DNA of 64,000 nucleotides from Mycobacterium yunnanensis (GTDB lineage Bacteria; Actinomycetota; Actinomycetes; Mycobacteriales; Mycobacteriaceae), in the NCBI RefSeq assembly GCF_025823185.1, contig NZ_JACKVK010000013.1:535151-599150 (forward strand). Reading direction: 5' to 3'. Below the pieces are notes generated by a model. That model was not told where the DNA came from, did not search any database, and saw only the letters and a program-made list of their open reading frames with translations. Positions 24,041-33,775 of the stretch are shown one piece after another; the first letter of the stretch is position 1, and each line of letters opens with the position of its first letter. The translations under genes and the position numbers were made by a program.

Positions 24041-25006
24041 ATGACCCGAACCATCACGAGATCCGTCAAGGCCTTGGCCGGGGCTGCGCTGACCACGCTG
24101 CTCGCCGCCACCGGCTGCGCCGGCGACTCGCAGGCCGACGGCATCAAGGTCGGAATCGTCTGCGGTGGACTGAGTTTGGCAACACTGACCATCGACGAGG
24201 GCCAATTGGGCGCCACGAAGGCCGAGCAGATCTGCTTCGACAGCGGGTCCGACGCCGTCCAGGCGCTCAGCGGCGGCAGCATCGACGCCTTCGTCGGCGC
24301 CGGCGAACACATCATCCGCAACCGCATCAAGGATCTCGACGTCAAGGGCTATGCCGTGACGAGCCAGGTACCGCCGTACTCGTTGGTCACGACGTCGTCC
24401 TCGACGGTTCAGAAGGTTGCCGACCTCGCCGGCCAGTCCGTGGCCGTCACGGCGCCGGGAAGCCTGTCCGACACCGAACTGCAGCGAGCCGCCGAAGAAA
24501 ACGGTGTCGACTACAAGGGACTGCGGGTGGTCGGCAGCGGCACGGGCGCCACCATGCAAGCCACCGTCGAGAAGGGCGGTGCCGCCGCAGGCATGGTCAG
24601 CGACCCGCTGCTGACCACGATGGTGCAGTCGGGCAACTTCCGCGTGCTGTGGAAGCCCCAGTTCCGTTACGTCGCACTGACGGTCATCGCCAAGGAGTCC
24701 TGGGCCCAGCAGCACCGCGACACCCTCGCCGCGTTCGTCAAGGGCATCCGCGCGACTCAGGAGCGAGCCGGAACCGACTTCAAGACCACGGCGGAGACCG
24801 CCAAGAAGCAGGCTCCCGGGCTGAGCCAGGAGAGCCTCGACCAAGTGCTCAAGACCACGCTCGACCAAGCTCCCCCGGGCCTGGTCGTCGACGCCGCCGT
24901 GTACCAGGACACCGTCGACCTGCTACAGCAGGTCGGCCAGGTGAAACCGGGCACCGCCCCGTCATTCGCGGACTCCTTCGACTTCAGTCTGCTGAGTTCG
25001 CCGTGA
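24041..25006 (+). CDS. SsuA/NMT1-type ABC transporter substrate-binding lipoprotein
   Basis: This 321-residue protein has a basic start (MTRTITRSVK), a hydrophobic core and a Cys after LLAATG, consistent with lipid attachment. The mature domain has GGSIDAFVGAGEHIIRN and VADLAGQSVAVTAPGSLSDTE, features of the SsuA/ThiY/NMT1-like fold. AGGAG lies 5 nt upstream of ATG 24041. Clear divergence from the ssuA at 10918 implies a different ligand. Confidence 0.82.
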   Translation: MTRTITRSVKALAGAALTTLLAATGCAGDSQADGIKVGIVCGGLSLATLTIDEGQLGATKAEQICFDSGSDAVQALSGGSIDAFVGAGEHIIRNRIKDLDVKGYAVTSQVPPYSLVTTSSSTVQKVADLAGQSVAVTAPGSLSDTELQRAAEENGVDYKGLRVVGSGTGATMQATVEKGGAAAGMVSDPLLTTMVQSGNFRVLWKPQFRYVALTVIAKESWAQQHRDTLAAFVKGIRATQERAGTDFKTTAETAKKQAPGLSQESLDQVLKTTLDQAPPGLVVDAAVYQDTVDLLQQVGQVKPGTAPSFADSFDFSLLSSP

Positions 25007-25761
25007 GTGCAGTCGAATTCGACTCCGTCAGCCTGTCATACCGCACCCGCGCCGGACGGCGTCTGGCACTCGACGACGTCACGCTGACCGTCGACTCGGG
25101 TCAGTTCGTCGCACTCGTCGGTCCCAGCGGATGCGGAAAGTCGACGCTGCTGAAGACCGCCGCAGGACTGGTGACGCCCACCGGCGGGGTGGTCCGCGTG
25201 GGCGGCCAAGACGTGACGTCACCGCCCGTCGGGGTCGGCATGCTGTTCCAGAACGATGCGCTGCTGCCCTGGCGCTCGGTCGGTGAGAACGTCCGTCTGC
25301 CACTGCAGATTGCCGGCCAGCCGCGCGCGGAGCAGACCGAGCGCGTCGGCGCCCTCCTGAGCAAGGTCGGATTGTCCGACTTCGCCGACTACCTGCCGAC
25401 CCAGCTGTCGGGCGGCATGCGCAAACGCGTCGCCCTGGCGAGGACACTGGCGTCGGATCCGACCGTGTTCCTCATGGACGAGCCGTTCGGCCCGCTCGAC
25501 GCACTCACCCGACGAGAGATCGGCGCGGACTTCCTGCGCCTATGGGAACAGCTCCGCACGACAGTGCTGTTCGTCACGCACGACGTCGACGAGGCGCTGC
25601 TGCTGGCCGACCGCGTCGTGGTGATGAGTCCGGGCCCCGGCCGAATCCTCGAGGAATTCACCGTGTCGTTGGATCGGCCGCGCGACCCCCGCGAGCTTCG
25701 GTTCACCCCCGAGTATCACGACCTCTACGACGCCGTCTCCGACACCCTGGGCGTGGCCTAG
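25003..25761 (+). CDS. SsuB/TauB-type ABC transporter ATPase
   Basis: This 252-residue ATPase has Walker A GPSGCGKST at 40-48, Q-loop LFQNDALLPW, signature LSGGMRKRV, Walker B VFLMDEP and H-loop VTHDVDEA. The spacing and the DALLPW sequence match the sulfonate/nitrate class. GTG at 25003 overlaps the binding-protein stop. It ends the plus-strand operon; a convergent Dpp-type operon ends 14 nt beyond its stop. I see no strong terminator between the two. Confidence 0.9.
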   Translation: MSAVEFDSVSLSYRTRAGRRLALDDVTLTVDSGQFVALVGPSGCGKSTLLKTAAGLVTPTGGVVRVGGQDVTSPPVGVGMLFQNDALLPWRSVGENVRLPLQIAGQPRAEQTERVGALLSKVGLSDFADYLPTQLSGGMRKRVALARTLASDPTVFLMDEPFGPLDALTRREIGADFLRLWEQLRTTVLFVTHDVDEALLLADRVVVMSPGPGRILEEFTVSLDRPRDPRELRFTPEYHDLYDAVSDTLGVA

Positions 25762-25775
25762 CAGAAGGTTGGCGG

Positions 25776-27566
25776 TCATCGGCCTTCACCACCGCCGTTG
25801 ACTGCGATGTTGGTGATGTCGGGGCCGTTGCCCAACGACTGCCACGTCCAGTTCGTCACGCGATCCGACGTGGGAATGGACTTGACCCGTTCGATGAGCG
25901 GGAACCAGGCCAAATCCTTCGTCGCGATGAGGTTGGCGTCCTTCCAGTGCGGGGTGGAGTCCTCGGCCGAGAAGGCTTGGTTCACGGCCGCGTTGAGCTC
26001 GGGATTGCGGTAGGTGACGCCGTTCCAGGTGCCGCCGGGGGCGAAGTCGGAATCCAGCCAGCCACCGAGGGTCATGCGCGCGCTGTTGCCCTGCCAGTCC
26101 GGAGTCCAGTTGGTGATGGCCAGGTCCCACTGGTCCAGCTTGGACTTGTCACTGAGGAAGGCGTTGAACGCACCGAACCCGTCGGCGGGGATCGGCGTCA
26201 GTTTCACGGTGATGCCTGCCCGGGCCGCAGCGCTCTGCACCGAGGTGGCGATCTTCTCGAATTCCGGTGAGCTGCGGAACGCGACGTTCACCGTGGGGTT
26301 TGGCTGACCGGCTTCGGCGAGAAGCGCCTTGGCCTTGTCTGGTTCGCCCTTGTCATCCGTCGTGGGATAAGGATTCTCGTCGGCGTAGCCGGCGATCGTC
26401 GAGGTGAGGATCTCGTTGCTCGGAATTGCCGAGTCCGGGCCGCCGAGTCCACGGACGACATCGCTGCGGTTCAAGGAGTAATTGAACGCCTGCCGGACAC
26501 GCAAGTCCCGAAACGCCTGCTGCGCAGGTGTCTTCGGGGCGTCGGAATTGTTCCAGCTGATGAAGACCGCCGACCCGCTCGCCGACTTGTGCAGATGGTC
26601 CGGGTTGCCCTGCTTGTACTGACTGATGACGTTCGCCGGGTAGGCCCTCACGTACAGCCCGATGTCGGCGGTGCCCGTCTGGAGTTGCTGCGACACCGCG
26701 TCGGCCGAGGCCACGGTGGTGTCGAAGACGATCTGGTCGGCATAGGCCTTGCGGGGGTCCCCGTCGGCGTCGTAACCCTTCACCTTCGACAGGGTCAGTT
26801 GCTTGCCCTGGTCGTAGGACGTGATCTCGTACGGGCCGCTGGACACGTAGTTCTTGCGGAACTCGAGACTGTCGGCGAAGTACTTCGACACCACCTCCTC
26901 GGGTAGCGGCGTGACGAAGTTCAACGTGAGGATGTCGAGGATGTCGCTGGCCGGCTGGGTCAAGGTCAGCTGGAAGGTCTTGTCGTCCAACGCCTTCACT
27001 CCGCTGATGTCATGGGTGTCGACGAAGGCCTTCACCGCGTTCAGGTCACCGGCGGGCACCTTGGCGAACTCGGCCGCGTACTCCTTGAATCCGGCGAACA
27101 GCGCGTTGTAATAGGTGATCGCACTGACCTGGGCGTTGGGATCGGGGAATCGCTTGATGGCATAGACGAAGTCCCGGGCGGTGATCGGCCGGGTGCTCGC
27201 GCCGGAGAACTTGATGCCGTCGCGCAGGTGGAACGTGTAGGTCTTGCGGTCGGGACTGACGTCCCAGCTCGACGCCAGGTCGGGCACCACCTTGGTGTCG
27301 TCACCAATGCCGTCCTTGCTGCCCGCATAGGTGACGAGCTGCCGGGTGGTGGCGCGGATGACCTGCCACGATTCGGCCGAGTAGGCGATGAGCGGGTCGA
27401 GCGCGTCGACGTCGCCCACCGAGGCGATCTTCAACGTGCCGCCGTGCAGTGCCGCGGGATCAGTCGGCGCCGAAGTGCCTCCGTTGCCGCCGCACGCCGC
27501 CAGGGTCATCGACACCGCGAATGTGCTCATCACGGCGACGATTCGCCGGCCAGTCCTGTACTTCAT
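25776..27566 (-). CDS. Family-5 (dipeptide/oligopeptide-type) substrate-binding lipoprotein
   Basis: This 596-residue protein starts MKYRTGRRIVAV, with lipobox LAAC shortly after, and has the family-5 solute-binding fold. Blocks include LKIASVGDVDALDPL, TFHLRDGIKFSGASTRPITARDFVYAIKR, VRQAFNYSLNRSDV and the C-terminal DLAWFPLIERV. AAGGAG lies 6 nt upstream of ATG 27566. It serves the two permeases and fused ATPase transcribed just before it. A peptide- or amino-acid-like sulfur compound is a likely cargo because two acetyltransferases and an LLM lie upstream in the same run. Confidence 0.85.
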   Translation of the reverse strand: MKYRTGRRIVAVMSTFAVSMTLAACGGNGGTSAPTDPAALHGGTLKIASVGDVDALDPLIAYSAESWQVIRATTRQLVTYAGSKDGIGDDTKVVPDLASSWDVSPDRKTYTFHLRDGIKFSGASTRPITARDFVYAIKRFPDPNAQVSAITYYNALFAGFKEYAAEFAKVPAGDLNAVKAFVDTHDISGVKALDDKTFQLTLTQPASDILDILTLNFVTPLPEEVVSKYFADSLEFRKNYVSSGPYEITSYDQGKQLTLSKVKGYDADGDPRKAYADQIVFDTTVASADAVSQQLQTGTADIGLYVRAYPANVISQYKQGNPDHLHKSASGSAVFISWNNSDAPKTPAQQAFRDLRVRQAFNYSLNRSDVVRGLGGPDSAIPSNEILTSTIAGYADENPYPTTDDKGEPDKAKALLAEAGQPNPTVNVAFRSSPEFEKIATSVQSAAARAGITVKLTPIPADGFGAFNAFLSDKSKLDQWDLAITNWTPDWQGNSARMTLGGWLDSDFAPGGTWNGVTYRNPELNAAVNQAFSAEDSTPHWKDANLIATKDLAWFPLIERVKSIPTSDRVTNWTWQSLGNGPDITNIAVNGGGEGR

Positions 27567-27588
27567 CGTGCTCCTTCGTTTGCGGGGT

Positions 27589-28572
27589 TCACTTGGCGCT
27601 GCGGGCATGGGTGACGAGGTCGACGGCGAACGTGGTGACCACGAAGATCACCGCGCCGAGAAGGGTGCAGCCGATGACGACCGGTGCGTCACCGGACTTG
27701 GCGGCGTTGACCGCCAGCCGACCCACCCCGTCGAGTCCGAAGATCTGCTCGGTTATGATCGCGCCGCCGAGGATCGTGGCGAACTCGATGCCGCCCAGCG
27801 TCAGGATGGGATTCAGGGCGGCGGAGAGGGCATGGTCGAAGTACACCCGCCCCGGCGCTACGCCCTTGGCCCTCGCGGTGCGGACGTAGTCCCGCCCCGC
27901 CACCTCCAGCACCGAGGCGCGCACGACCCGTTGGAATACGCCCACCTCGGCGAGCACCAGCGTCAGCCACGGCAGCAGGAGGTGCTGCGCCCACAGCACC
28001 GGCGACTCGGTGAGCGCCACGTACCCACCGGCCGGAAACACCTTCACCCCGGCCAACGAGAGCTGGAAGTAGAGGACGTAGAGCAGGATCACGCCGGTGA
28101 CGAACGTCGGCACGGCGAGCGCGCCGTAGGCGAATGCACTGGTGACGGTGTCGAAGACGCCGCCCGGCTTGCGCGCGGCGTAGACGCCCAACACGATGGA
28201 CAAGGCGGCCCAGAGGATCAGTGCGCCCACCGCGAGGCTGACCGTCACCGGGATCTTCTCGAGGATCAGGTCGGTGACCGGGCGTTGCGACCGGTAGGAG
28301 TACCCCAAACTCGGTGGCCAGTGCAGAAGGCCCGTTGGCGTGCCCTTGATGTCGGGACCGCGAAACGCGAAGTGCCACAATTGCACCCACCACGGATCGT
28401 TCAGATGAAGGCTGGCCGCGATCGCCGACACCGTCTCGTCCGAGGCGTTCTCGGGGGCGAGCATGCGCGCGGGATTCTGATAGGCGACACGTGTCAGACC
28501 GAAGGTGATCAGCACGACCACGCCCACGTTGAGAATCATCCGGAGCGTCCTCAGGAACGCGAAGCGGGTCAC
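27589..28572 (-). CDS. DppB-type ABC transporter permease
   Basis: This 327-residue permease has an N-terminal span, a long periplasmic stretch (NPARMLAPENASDETVSAIAA) and five further spans, the DppB/OppB topology. The EAA region reads VVRASVLEVAGRDYVRTARAKG, followed by GLDGVGRLAVNAAKSGD. GTG at 28572. It pairs with the DppC-type gene 9 nt upstream. Confidence 0.9.
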   Translation of the reverse strand: MTRFAFLRTLRMILNVGVVVLITFGLTRVAYQNPARMLAPENASDETVSAIAASLHLNDPWWVQLWHFAFRGPDIKGTPTGLLHWPPSLGYSYRSQRPVTDLILEKIPVTVSLAVGALILWAALSIVLGVYAARKPGGVFDTVTSAFAYGALAVPTFVTGVILLYVLYFQLSLAGVKVFPAGGYVALTESPVLWAQHLLLPWLTLVLAEVGVFQRVVRASVLEVAGRDYVRTARAKGVAPGRVYFDHALSAALNPILTLGGIEFATILGGAIITEQIFGLDGVGRLAVNAAKSGDAPVVIGCTLLGAVIFVVTTFAVDLVTHARSAK

Positions 28573-28581
28573 GAGCTCACC

Positions 28582-29523
28582 TCACGACGCCGTCGGATCG
28601 AAGCGACTGCGCAGCCGGGTCGCCAGCAGGTTGAAGCCCACGACGGTGACGAACAGGGCGAAGGCCGGTGCGATCAGCATCCAGGGCTGGGTCTGATACA
28701 GCGCGGTGTCCTGGGCGTTGGCGATCATGGTGCCCCAGCTGGGCGTCGGCGGCCTGATGCCCACCCCGAGGTAGGACAGCGACGCCTCGGCAATGATGTT
28801 GGTGGGCAACTGAACCGCCCAGTAGATGACGATGGTCGGCAGGATGGTGGGCAGGATCTCGCGCAGGAGGATCCGACCGTGGGACGCGCCCGATCCGATC
28901 GCCGCCAGAACGTACGGCCTGGCCTTGACCTCGACGACCAGATTGCGCACCAACCGCGCGAAGTAGGTCCAGGAGAACAGGGCCACCACGCCGACCACCA
29001 CCACCGCGGGGTCGACGAGCGTGCTGCCTGCGGTCCCCCGGTTGAGCGTGACGACGCTGAGCGCGGTGACGAGGAACGGAAACGCCAACGCGACGTTGGT
29101 CACTTCGGCGAGCACCGCGTCGACCCGGCCGCCGAAGTAGCCTCCGGTCAGCCCGACCACGACTCCGACGAGCATTGCGATGGTGGTCGCCGGGATGCCG
29201 ATGGCCAAGGAGATCCTGGCGCCGTAGAGGGTTCGGACGAGGACGTCGCGGCCGCTGCCGTCGGCACCGAGCAGGAAGCCGTTGCCACCGGTGATGGGAA
29301 GACCCGAGGCGTCCAAGGTCTCGTCGGAGAACTGCTCGTTGGGACCGTGACCGACCAGCGTGGCGACGAGAGGAGCCAGCAGGGCAGCCGCGACGACCGC
29401 GCCGATCAGGACCGCGCCGGCCAGCAGGCCGGGATCGCGGAATGCGGCCCGCCATCGGCGTGTCACCGGCGCCGACGGTGGCGACGCCGCAGGCGCTGCG
29501 GCCTGCAGAAGTACTTCACTCAC
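28582..29523 (-). CDS. DppC-type ABC transporter permease
   Basis: This 313-residue permease has the DppC layout: one N-terminal span, a periplasmic segment with GNGFLLGADGSGRDVLVRTLYG, then five spans. The EAA loop is AIGSGASHGRILLREILP and a SLSYLGVGIRPPTPSWG motif follows. GTG at 29523 overlaps the stop of the fused ATPase gene. Confidence 0.9.
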   Translation of the reverse strand: MSEVLLQAAAPAASPPSAPVTRRWRAAFRDPGLLAGAVLIGAVVAAALLAPLVATLVGHGPNEQFSDETLDASGLPITGGNGFLLGADGSGRDVLVRTLYGARISLAIGIPATTIAMLVGVVVGLTGGYFGGRVDAVLAEVTNVALAFPFLVTALSVVTLNRGTAGSTLVDPAVVVVGVVALFSWTYFARLVRNLVVEVKARPYVLAAIGSGASHGRILLREILPTILPTIVIYWAVQLPTNIIAEASLSYLGVGIRPPTPSWGTMIANAQDTALYQTQPWMLIAPAFALFVTVVGFNLLATRLRSRFDPTAS

Positions 29524-31154
29524 GACGCCCGCGCTCCGTCCAGGCGCGGGACGGCGTCCAACAACCGCCGCGTGTAGGCGGACTGCGGGTGGCCGAAGAC
29601 GTCGGCCGTGGTCCCGGTCTCCTCCACACCGTCGGGCCCGAGCACGATGACGCGCTGGGCGATCGAGGACACGACGCCGAGGTCGTGGGTGATGAACAAG
29701 AATGCGGTGCTCCTGCGACGGGTGAGATCGGCGACCAATGCGAGGATTTCGGCCTGCGTGGTGACGTCCAGGGACGACAGCGGTTCGTCGGCGACGATCA
29801 GGGCGGGTGAGAGGACGAGAGCTCTGGCGATGGCGACGCGCTGCCGTTGCCCGCCGGACAGTTCGGCGGGATACCGGTCCAGCAGTCCGGGGTCGACGCG
29901 GGCGTCGGCGGCGGCTCGGTCGACGCGCCCCGGAATGTCGGATCGGGCGACGCGTTGGGCAATGAGGGGTGCGGCGAGCGAGGCCCGCACGGTGCGGCGA
30001 GGATGCAGGCTGGAGTACGGGTCCTGGAAGATCATCTGGACCGAACGACGGGTCTGGGCGGGCAGCCGTGGGACACCGTCGGCGAGGGCCGTCGGGAACG
30101 TCACGCCGTCGAGGCTGATGTCGCCGCTGTCGGCGTACTGCAGACCCGCCACGATTCGGCCGACCGTCGACTTACCCGACCCCGATTCCCCCACCAGGGC
30201 CACGATCTCACCCGTGCCGATGGTGAAGTCGAGTCCCTCGATGGCCGTGCGCCGCGCACCGCGGATGCTGGTGCGGTAGGACTTCGCGAGTCCGCGCACC
30301 GACAGCAGCGGAGCGGCCGCCTGCGTCGCCGTGGGCGGCGCGGGTGCGACGGCGTCGACGCCGTGCAACCGCGACGCAGCAAGCAGCTCACGGGTGTACT
30401 CCTCGCGAGGGGCGGCGAAGATGGCCTCCCGAGAACCTGATTCGACGACGAGGCCGTCCTTGACGACGACGACGTCGTCGGCGATCTCGGCGACCACGCC
30501 GAGGTCGTGGCTGACGAAGACGATCGCCGTGCCGTGGTCCCGCTGGAGTCTGCGCAGCAGTGCGATGATCCCGGCCTGGACGCTGACGTCGAGCGCTGTC
30601 GTAGGTTCGTCGGCGATGATCAGAGCCGGATTCAACGCCACCGCGATCGCGATCATGACGCGTTGCCGCATGCCACCGGAGAATTGGGCGGGGTAGGCCC
30701 GGTAGGCATGGCTGGGATCGGCGATGCCGACCTCGTCGAGTAGCCCCTCGACCCGCGCCCGAAGTTCACGTCGAGTCGCAGCCCGGTGGACGCGGAACAC
30801 CTCCTCGATCTGCTTGCCGACGGTCTTGAACGGATGCAGATTGCTCTGCGGGTCCTGGAAGACGAAGCCAATGTCCTTACCGAGGATGCGCCGCAACGCC
30901 TTTGGTGACAGTGCCAGGAGGTCGTGGTCGTCGAACCGGACACTGCCGGTGACCTCGGCGTCGACGCCGAGCAGCCGAGTGGCCGCCAGCAGCGAAGCAC
31001 TCTTGCCGGAACCGGACTCCCCCACGATCGCCAGCGTCTGGCCACGGTCGACGGAGAAGCTGAACGAGCGGACGGCGGATACGACCTGCCGTCCACGGGC
31101 GCGACTTCCGGTGTGGAGGGTCACGGCCAAATCGGTTACCTCGAACAGTGCCAT
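29520..31154 (-). CDS. Fused two-domain ABC ATPase of the Dpp/Opp class
   Basis: This 544-residue protein has two complete ATPase domains in tandem. The first has Walker A GESGSGKSAS at 45-54 and signature FSGGMRQRVMIAIA; the second, from about residue 290, has GESGSGKST and LSGGQRQRVAIARA. It corresponds to a DppD-DppF fusion powering the two permeases downstream. ATG at 31154 lies 2 nt after the acetyltransferase stop, tying transport to the acetylation/oxygenation genes. Confidence 0.9.
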   Translation of the reverse strand: MALFEVTDLAVTLHTGSRARGRQVVSAVRSFSFSVDRGQTLAIVGESGSGKSASLLAATRLLGVDAEVTGSVRFDDHDLLALSPKALRRILGKDIGFVFQDPQSNLHPFKTVGKQIEEVFRVHRAATRRELRARVEGLLDEVGIADPSHAYRAYPAQFSGGMRQRVMIAIAVALNPALIIADEPTTALDVSVQAGIIALLRRLQRDHGTAIVFVSHDLGVVAEIADDVVVVKDGLVVESGSREAIFAAPREEYTRELLAASRLHGVDAVAPAPPTATQAAAPLLSVRGLAKSYRTSIRGARRTAIEGLDFTIGTGEIVALVGESGSGKSTVGRIVAGLQYADSGDISLDGVTFPTALADGVPRLPAQTRRSVQMIFQDPYSSLHPRRTVRASLAAPLIAQRVARSDIPGRVDRAAADARVDPGLLDRYPAELSGGQRQRVAIARALVLSPALIVADEPLSSLDVTTQAEILALVADLTRRRSTAFLFITHDLGVVSSIAQRVIVLGPDGVEETGTTADVFGHPQSAYTRRLLDAVPRLDGARAS

Positions 31155-31156
31155 GG

Positions 31157-32374
31157 CTAGAAGTACATTCCGGCGTGCGGCGCGGGCCAGGATCCGAAGA
31201 GCGCCTCGGCGGCGGAGAGGGCGGCGGTGTCGTGAACGTCGACCAGGCCGGCGAGAGCGAGATCCCCCCAGCGCACCCCTCCGAGCAACAGCGAGCCGAG
31301 CGCCGCCACGCCTACGGTCAGCTGCGGGACCGCCACGACGGAACGGACACCACGCCAGGAGATCTCGAAGGTGGCCGAATTGTCCGGGAGAATCTGGTCG
31401 TGCACCGCGAGGACGACCGCGCCGTCACCCACGAACGCCCGCGCCTCGAGTGTGGCGCGCACGTCGAGGACCCTCAGCCACGTCTCGTCCCGGGTGCCGG
31501 TGACCCGCGCCGCCCGGCGATCATTCAGCAACCAGGGCAGCGGGTCGTCGAGCGGAAGCGACGTGAACACCAGCTTGTCGACCAGGTCGAGATGCAGGAG
31601 GAAATGGAGCAGACCCAGGTAGGCGCGACGAGTCGGTGCGTGAAGGTCGTCGACCACCACGGTCCGCTCGCCGCTGGTGAACCACCCGTCGGTGCCCACC
31701 GGGTGGTAGCGCACGAAACCGGTTTCGGCCCCCGGCTCGCCGATGAGCCCGACATGGCGTGGCGCCGAATCGCCCTCGGCGCGCAGGCGTTGGTTCTCCC
31801 ACCACACCGCGGGCCGATCGATGGTGCCGGCTCGGACGGCTCGCGTGCGGTCGTAGATGCGCGGCAATGCATCCCACGCCACGGTCGGATCAACGAGGCG
31901 GACCGCATCCCCAGGCGGTACGCCGGCGCGCAGGGCAGCCCGCGCGGTGAGGACCTCCACCGTTTGCGAGGTGCTTGCCACGCCGTATCCGAAGCGTTCG
32001 TAGATCGTGGCCTCCGACGCCCGCAGAGTGGCGACGGCCTCTCCCCGGTTCCGCAACTCGACCAGCTGCCGCGTCAAGAGGTCCGAGGCGATGCCCCGGC
32101 GGGTGTGCGACGGCAGGACGCCGACGTGGGTCACGGCCGCGTGGGCGACGCGCCGGCCCCCGGGGAGCGTCAACGTGCTCGCTGCGGAGTCCGTGGTGGC
32201 CACCAAGTTTTCGTCGACGAACGCGCCGAGCGTTCGACCCGGTTCGACGAGCTTGCCGACCCTCTCCTGCTCGGCTCCGTTCAGTGGTCGAAAGCCGACC
32301 ATGGCCGCACGAAACACGTTCGCGGCGGCGACGAGATCCGGCTCGTCGCTCAGGACGCGGATGTCTGCACTCAT
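31157..32374 (-). CDS. Eis-like GNAT N-acetyltransferase
   Basis: This 405-residue protein has the Eis architecture: an N-terminal GNAT domain with acetyl-CoA loop VGVLPSHTRRGIASDLLTRQ near residues 84-103, a second GNAT-like region, and an SCP2-like C-terminal domain. It ends in Phe (GMYF), whose carboxylate acts as the general base in Eis. Eis enzymes acetylate amines, including aminoglycosides and lysines. Here it sits directly downstream of and overlapping (ATGA) an LLM monooxygenase and 2 nt before a peptide-type transporter, so an S-substituted amino acid is a plausible substrate. Confidence 0.8.
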   Translation of the reverse strand: MSADIRVLSDEPDLVAAANVFRAAMVGFRPLNGAEQERVGKLVEPGRTLGAFVDENLVATTDSAASTLTLPGGRRVAHAAVTHVGVLPSHTRRGIASDLLTRQLVELRNRGEAVATLRASEATIYERFGYGVASTSQTVEVLTARAALRAGVPPGDAVRLVDPTVAWDALPRIYDRTRAVRAGTIDRPAVWWENQRLRAEGDSAPRHVGLIGEPGAETGFVRYHPVGTDGWFTSGERTVVVDDLHAPTRRAYLGLLHFLLHLDLVDKLVFTSLPLDDPLPWLLNDRRAARVTGTRDETWLRVLDVRATLEARAFVGDGAVVLAVHDQILPDNSATFEISWRGVRSVVAVPQLTVGVAALGSLLLGGVRWGDLALAGLVDVHDTAALSAAEALFGSWPAPHAGMYF

Positions 32375-33768
32375 CGGATGGCGGCTTCGTGACGCCGTGC
32401 GAGCCGGGCCCGGCGATGGATCGCGGCGGGATGGTCGTCGGCGACGTGGTCGCGCCCCGTGAGTCGGCGTCGCAGCGTGGCCGCCGTCGTCGGCCGCGGC
32501 CTGACACGTCCCCGCCGGTCGAGTTCGGGGACGACGAGCTCGGCGAAGTCACGGTAGCTGTCCGGGTTCACCACGCCGATCAGGTTGATTCCCTGCGTGT
32601 CGGTGGCCGCCAACCAGGCCTCGAGGTCGTCGGCCACGGAGCCGGGAGTGCCGACGATGGTGTGTGAACGGCCGAATCCCGTTGCCGGAGCCAGTGCGTC
32701 GCGCAGCGTCCAGTCCCTGTCGGCCGCGGAGAACATCGACAGCAGGGAGCGGTTGGAGTCGGTGTCGTGATGCGAGATGACACCGTCGAGGTCGTGGTGC
32801 GAGAAGTCGACGCCGGTGCTCGCCGAGTAGTGGGCGAGCGCTCCCTCGACGTCGAAGAAGGACTTGTAGTCCGCCAACTTCGCGGTGGCACCGCGTGCGG
32901 TGTCGTCGACGACGACGGCCACCGCACTGACGAAGTCCAGGGACCGCGGGTCACGGCCCTGCTCGGCCGCCGACGCACGGATGTGCGCGACGTTGCGGCG
33001 AATTCCGTCGGCGTCCGCGCCCGCGACGAACACCACCTCGGCATGGCGGGCGGCGAACCGCTGACCGCGAGGCGAACCTCCCGCCTGCAGCAGCAGCGGC
33101 GTGCGTTGCGGTCCGGGCTCGGAGAGGTGCGCGTCGGGCACGGTGAAGTACCGGCCGCGGTGGCCGATCGCGTGGACCCGGTCCGGGTCGGTGTACACGC
33201 CCGTGGTGGCGTCGCGCACGACGGCGTCGTCCTGCCAGGACGCCTCCCACAGCTTGAAGACCACGTCGAGGAACTCCTCGGCCCGGTCGTAGCGCTCGTC
33301 ATGCGGAATCTGTTTGTCGAGTCCCAGGTTTCGGGCGGCGCTGTCGAGCTGCGAGGTCACCACGTTCCATGCCACCCGGCCCCTGGTGAGGTGGTCGAGG
33401 GTGCTGAACTTCCGTGCCAGCAGGTATGGATGCTCGTAGGTAGCCGACACGGTGACGCCGAACCCAAGATCGGTGGTGGCAGCCGCCAGCGCCGAGATCA
33501 GCAGGAGCGGATCGTCGACTGGCGACTGCGTGCCCGTCCGCAGCGAGGCGGCCGCACTTCCGGCGTAGGTGTCCAGGAGCCCGAGTGCATCGGCGAGGAA
33601 GAACATGTCGAAGCGACCGCGGTCGAGGATGCCCGCGAGTTCCACCCAATAGTCGACGGTGGTGTACCGATGGGTCTGATCGCGGGGATGCCGCCACAGC
33701 CCGTAGTTGACGTGGGATACCGAGTTCATGGAGAACCCGTTCAGGATGATCGGAGCTGGGTCTGACAC
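32371..33768 (-). CDS. NtaA/SnaA/DszA/SoxA-family LLM monooxygenase
   Basis: This 465-residue protein starts with LNGFSMNSVSHVNYGLWRHP, a form shared with three other LLMs here (37630, 45550, 56339). It continues with FDMFFLADALGLLDTY, TYEHPYLLARKFSTLDHLT, RGRVAWNVVTS, LLQAGGSPRGQRFAARHAE and IVGTPGSVADDLEAWL. FMNH2-dependent oxygenation is expected. It is coupled to the Eis-like gene by ATGA and lies 7 nt after the DszC-like gene. Confidence 0.86.
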   Translation of the reverse strand: MSDPAPIILNGFSMNSVSHVNYGLWRHPRDQTHRYTTVDYWVELAGILDRGRFDMFFLADALGLLDTYAGSAAASLRTGTQSPVDDPLLLISALAAATTDLGFGVTVSATYEHPYLLARKFSTLDHLTRGRVAWNVVTSQLDSAARNLGLDKQIPHDERYDRAEEFLDVVFKLWEASWQDDAVVRDATTGVYTDPDRVHAIGHRGRYFTVPDAHLSEPGPQRTPLLLQAGGSPRGQRFAARHAEVVFVAGADADGIRRNVAHIRASAAEQGRDPRSLDFVSAVAVVVDDTARGATAKLADYKSFFDVEGALAHYSASTGVDFSHHDLDGVISHHDTDSNRSLLSMFSAADRDWTLRDALAPATGFGRSHTIVGTPGSVADDLEAWLAATDTQGINLIGVVNPDSYRDFAELVVPELDRRGRVRPRPTTAATLRRRLTGRDHVADDHPAAIHRRARLARRHEAAIR

Positions 33769-33775
33769 GGCGGGC

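Noticed and set aside
25762..25790. Bidirectional terminator between the convergent ATPase and binding-protein genes.
   Set aside because: Only an imperfect GAAGG/CCTTC pairing is present with no T-tract on either side.
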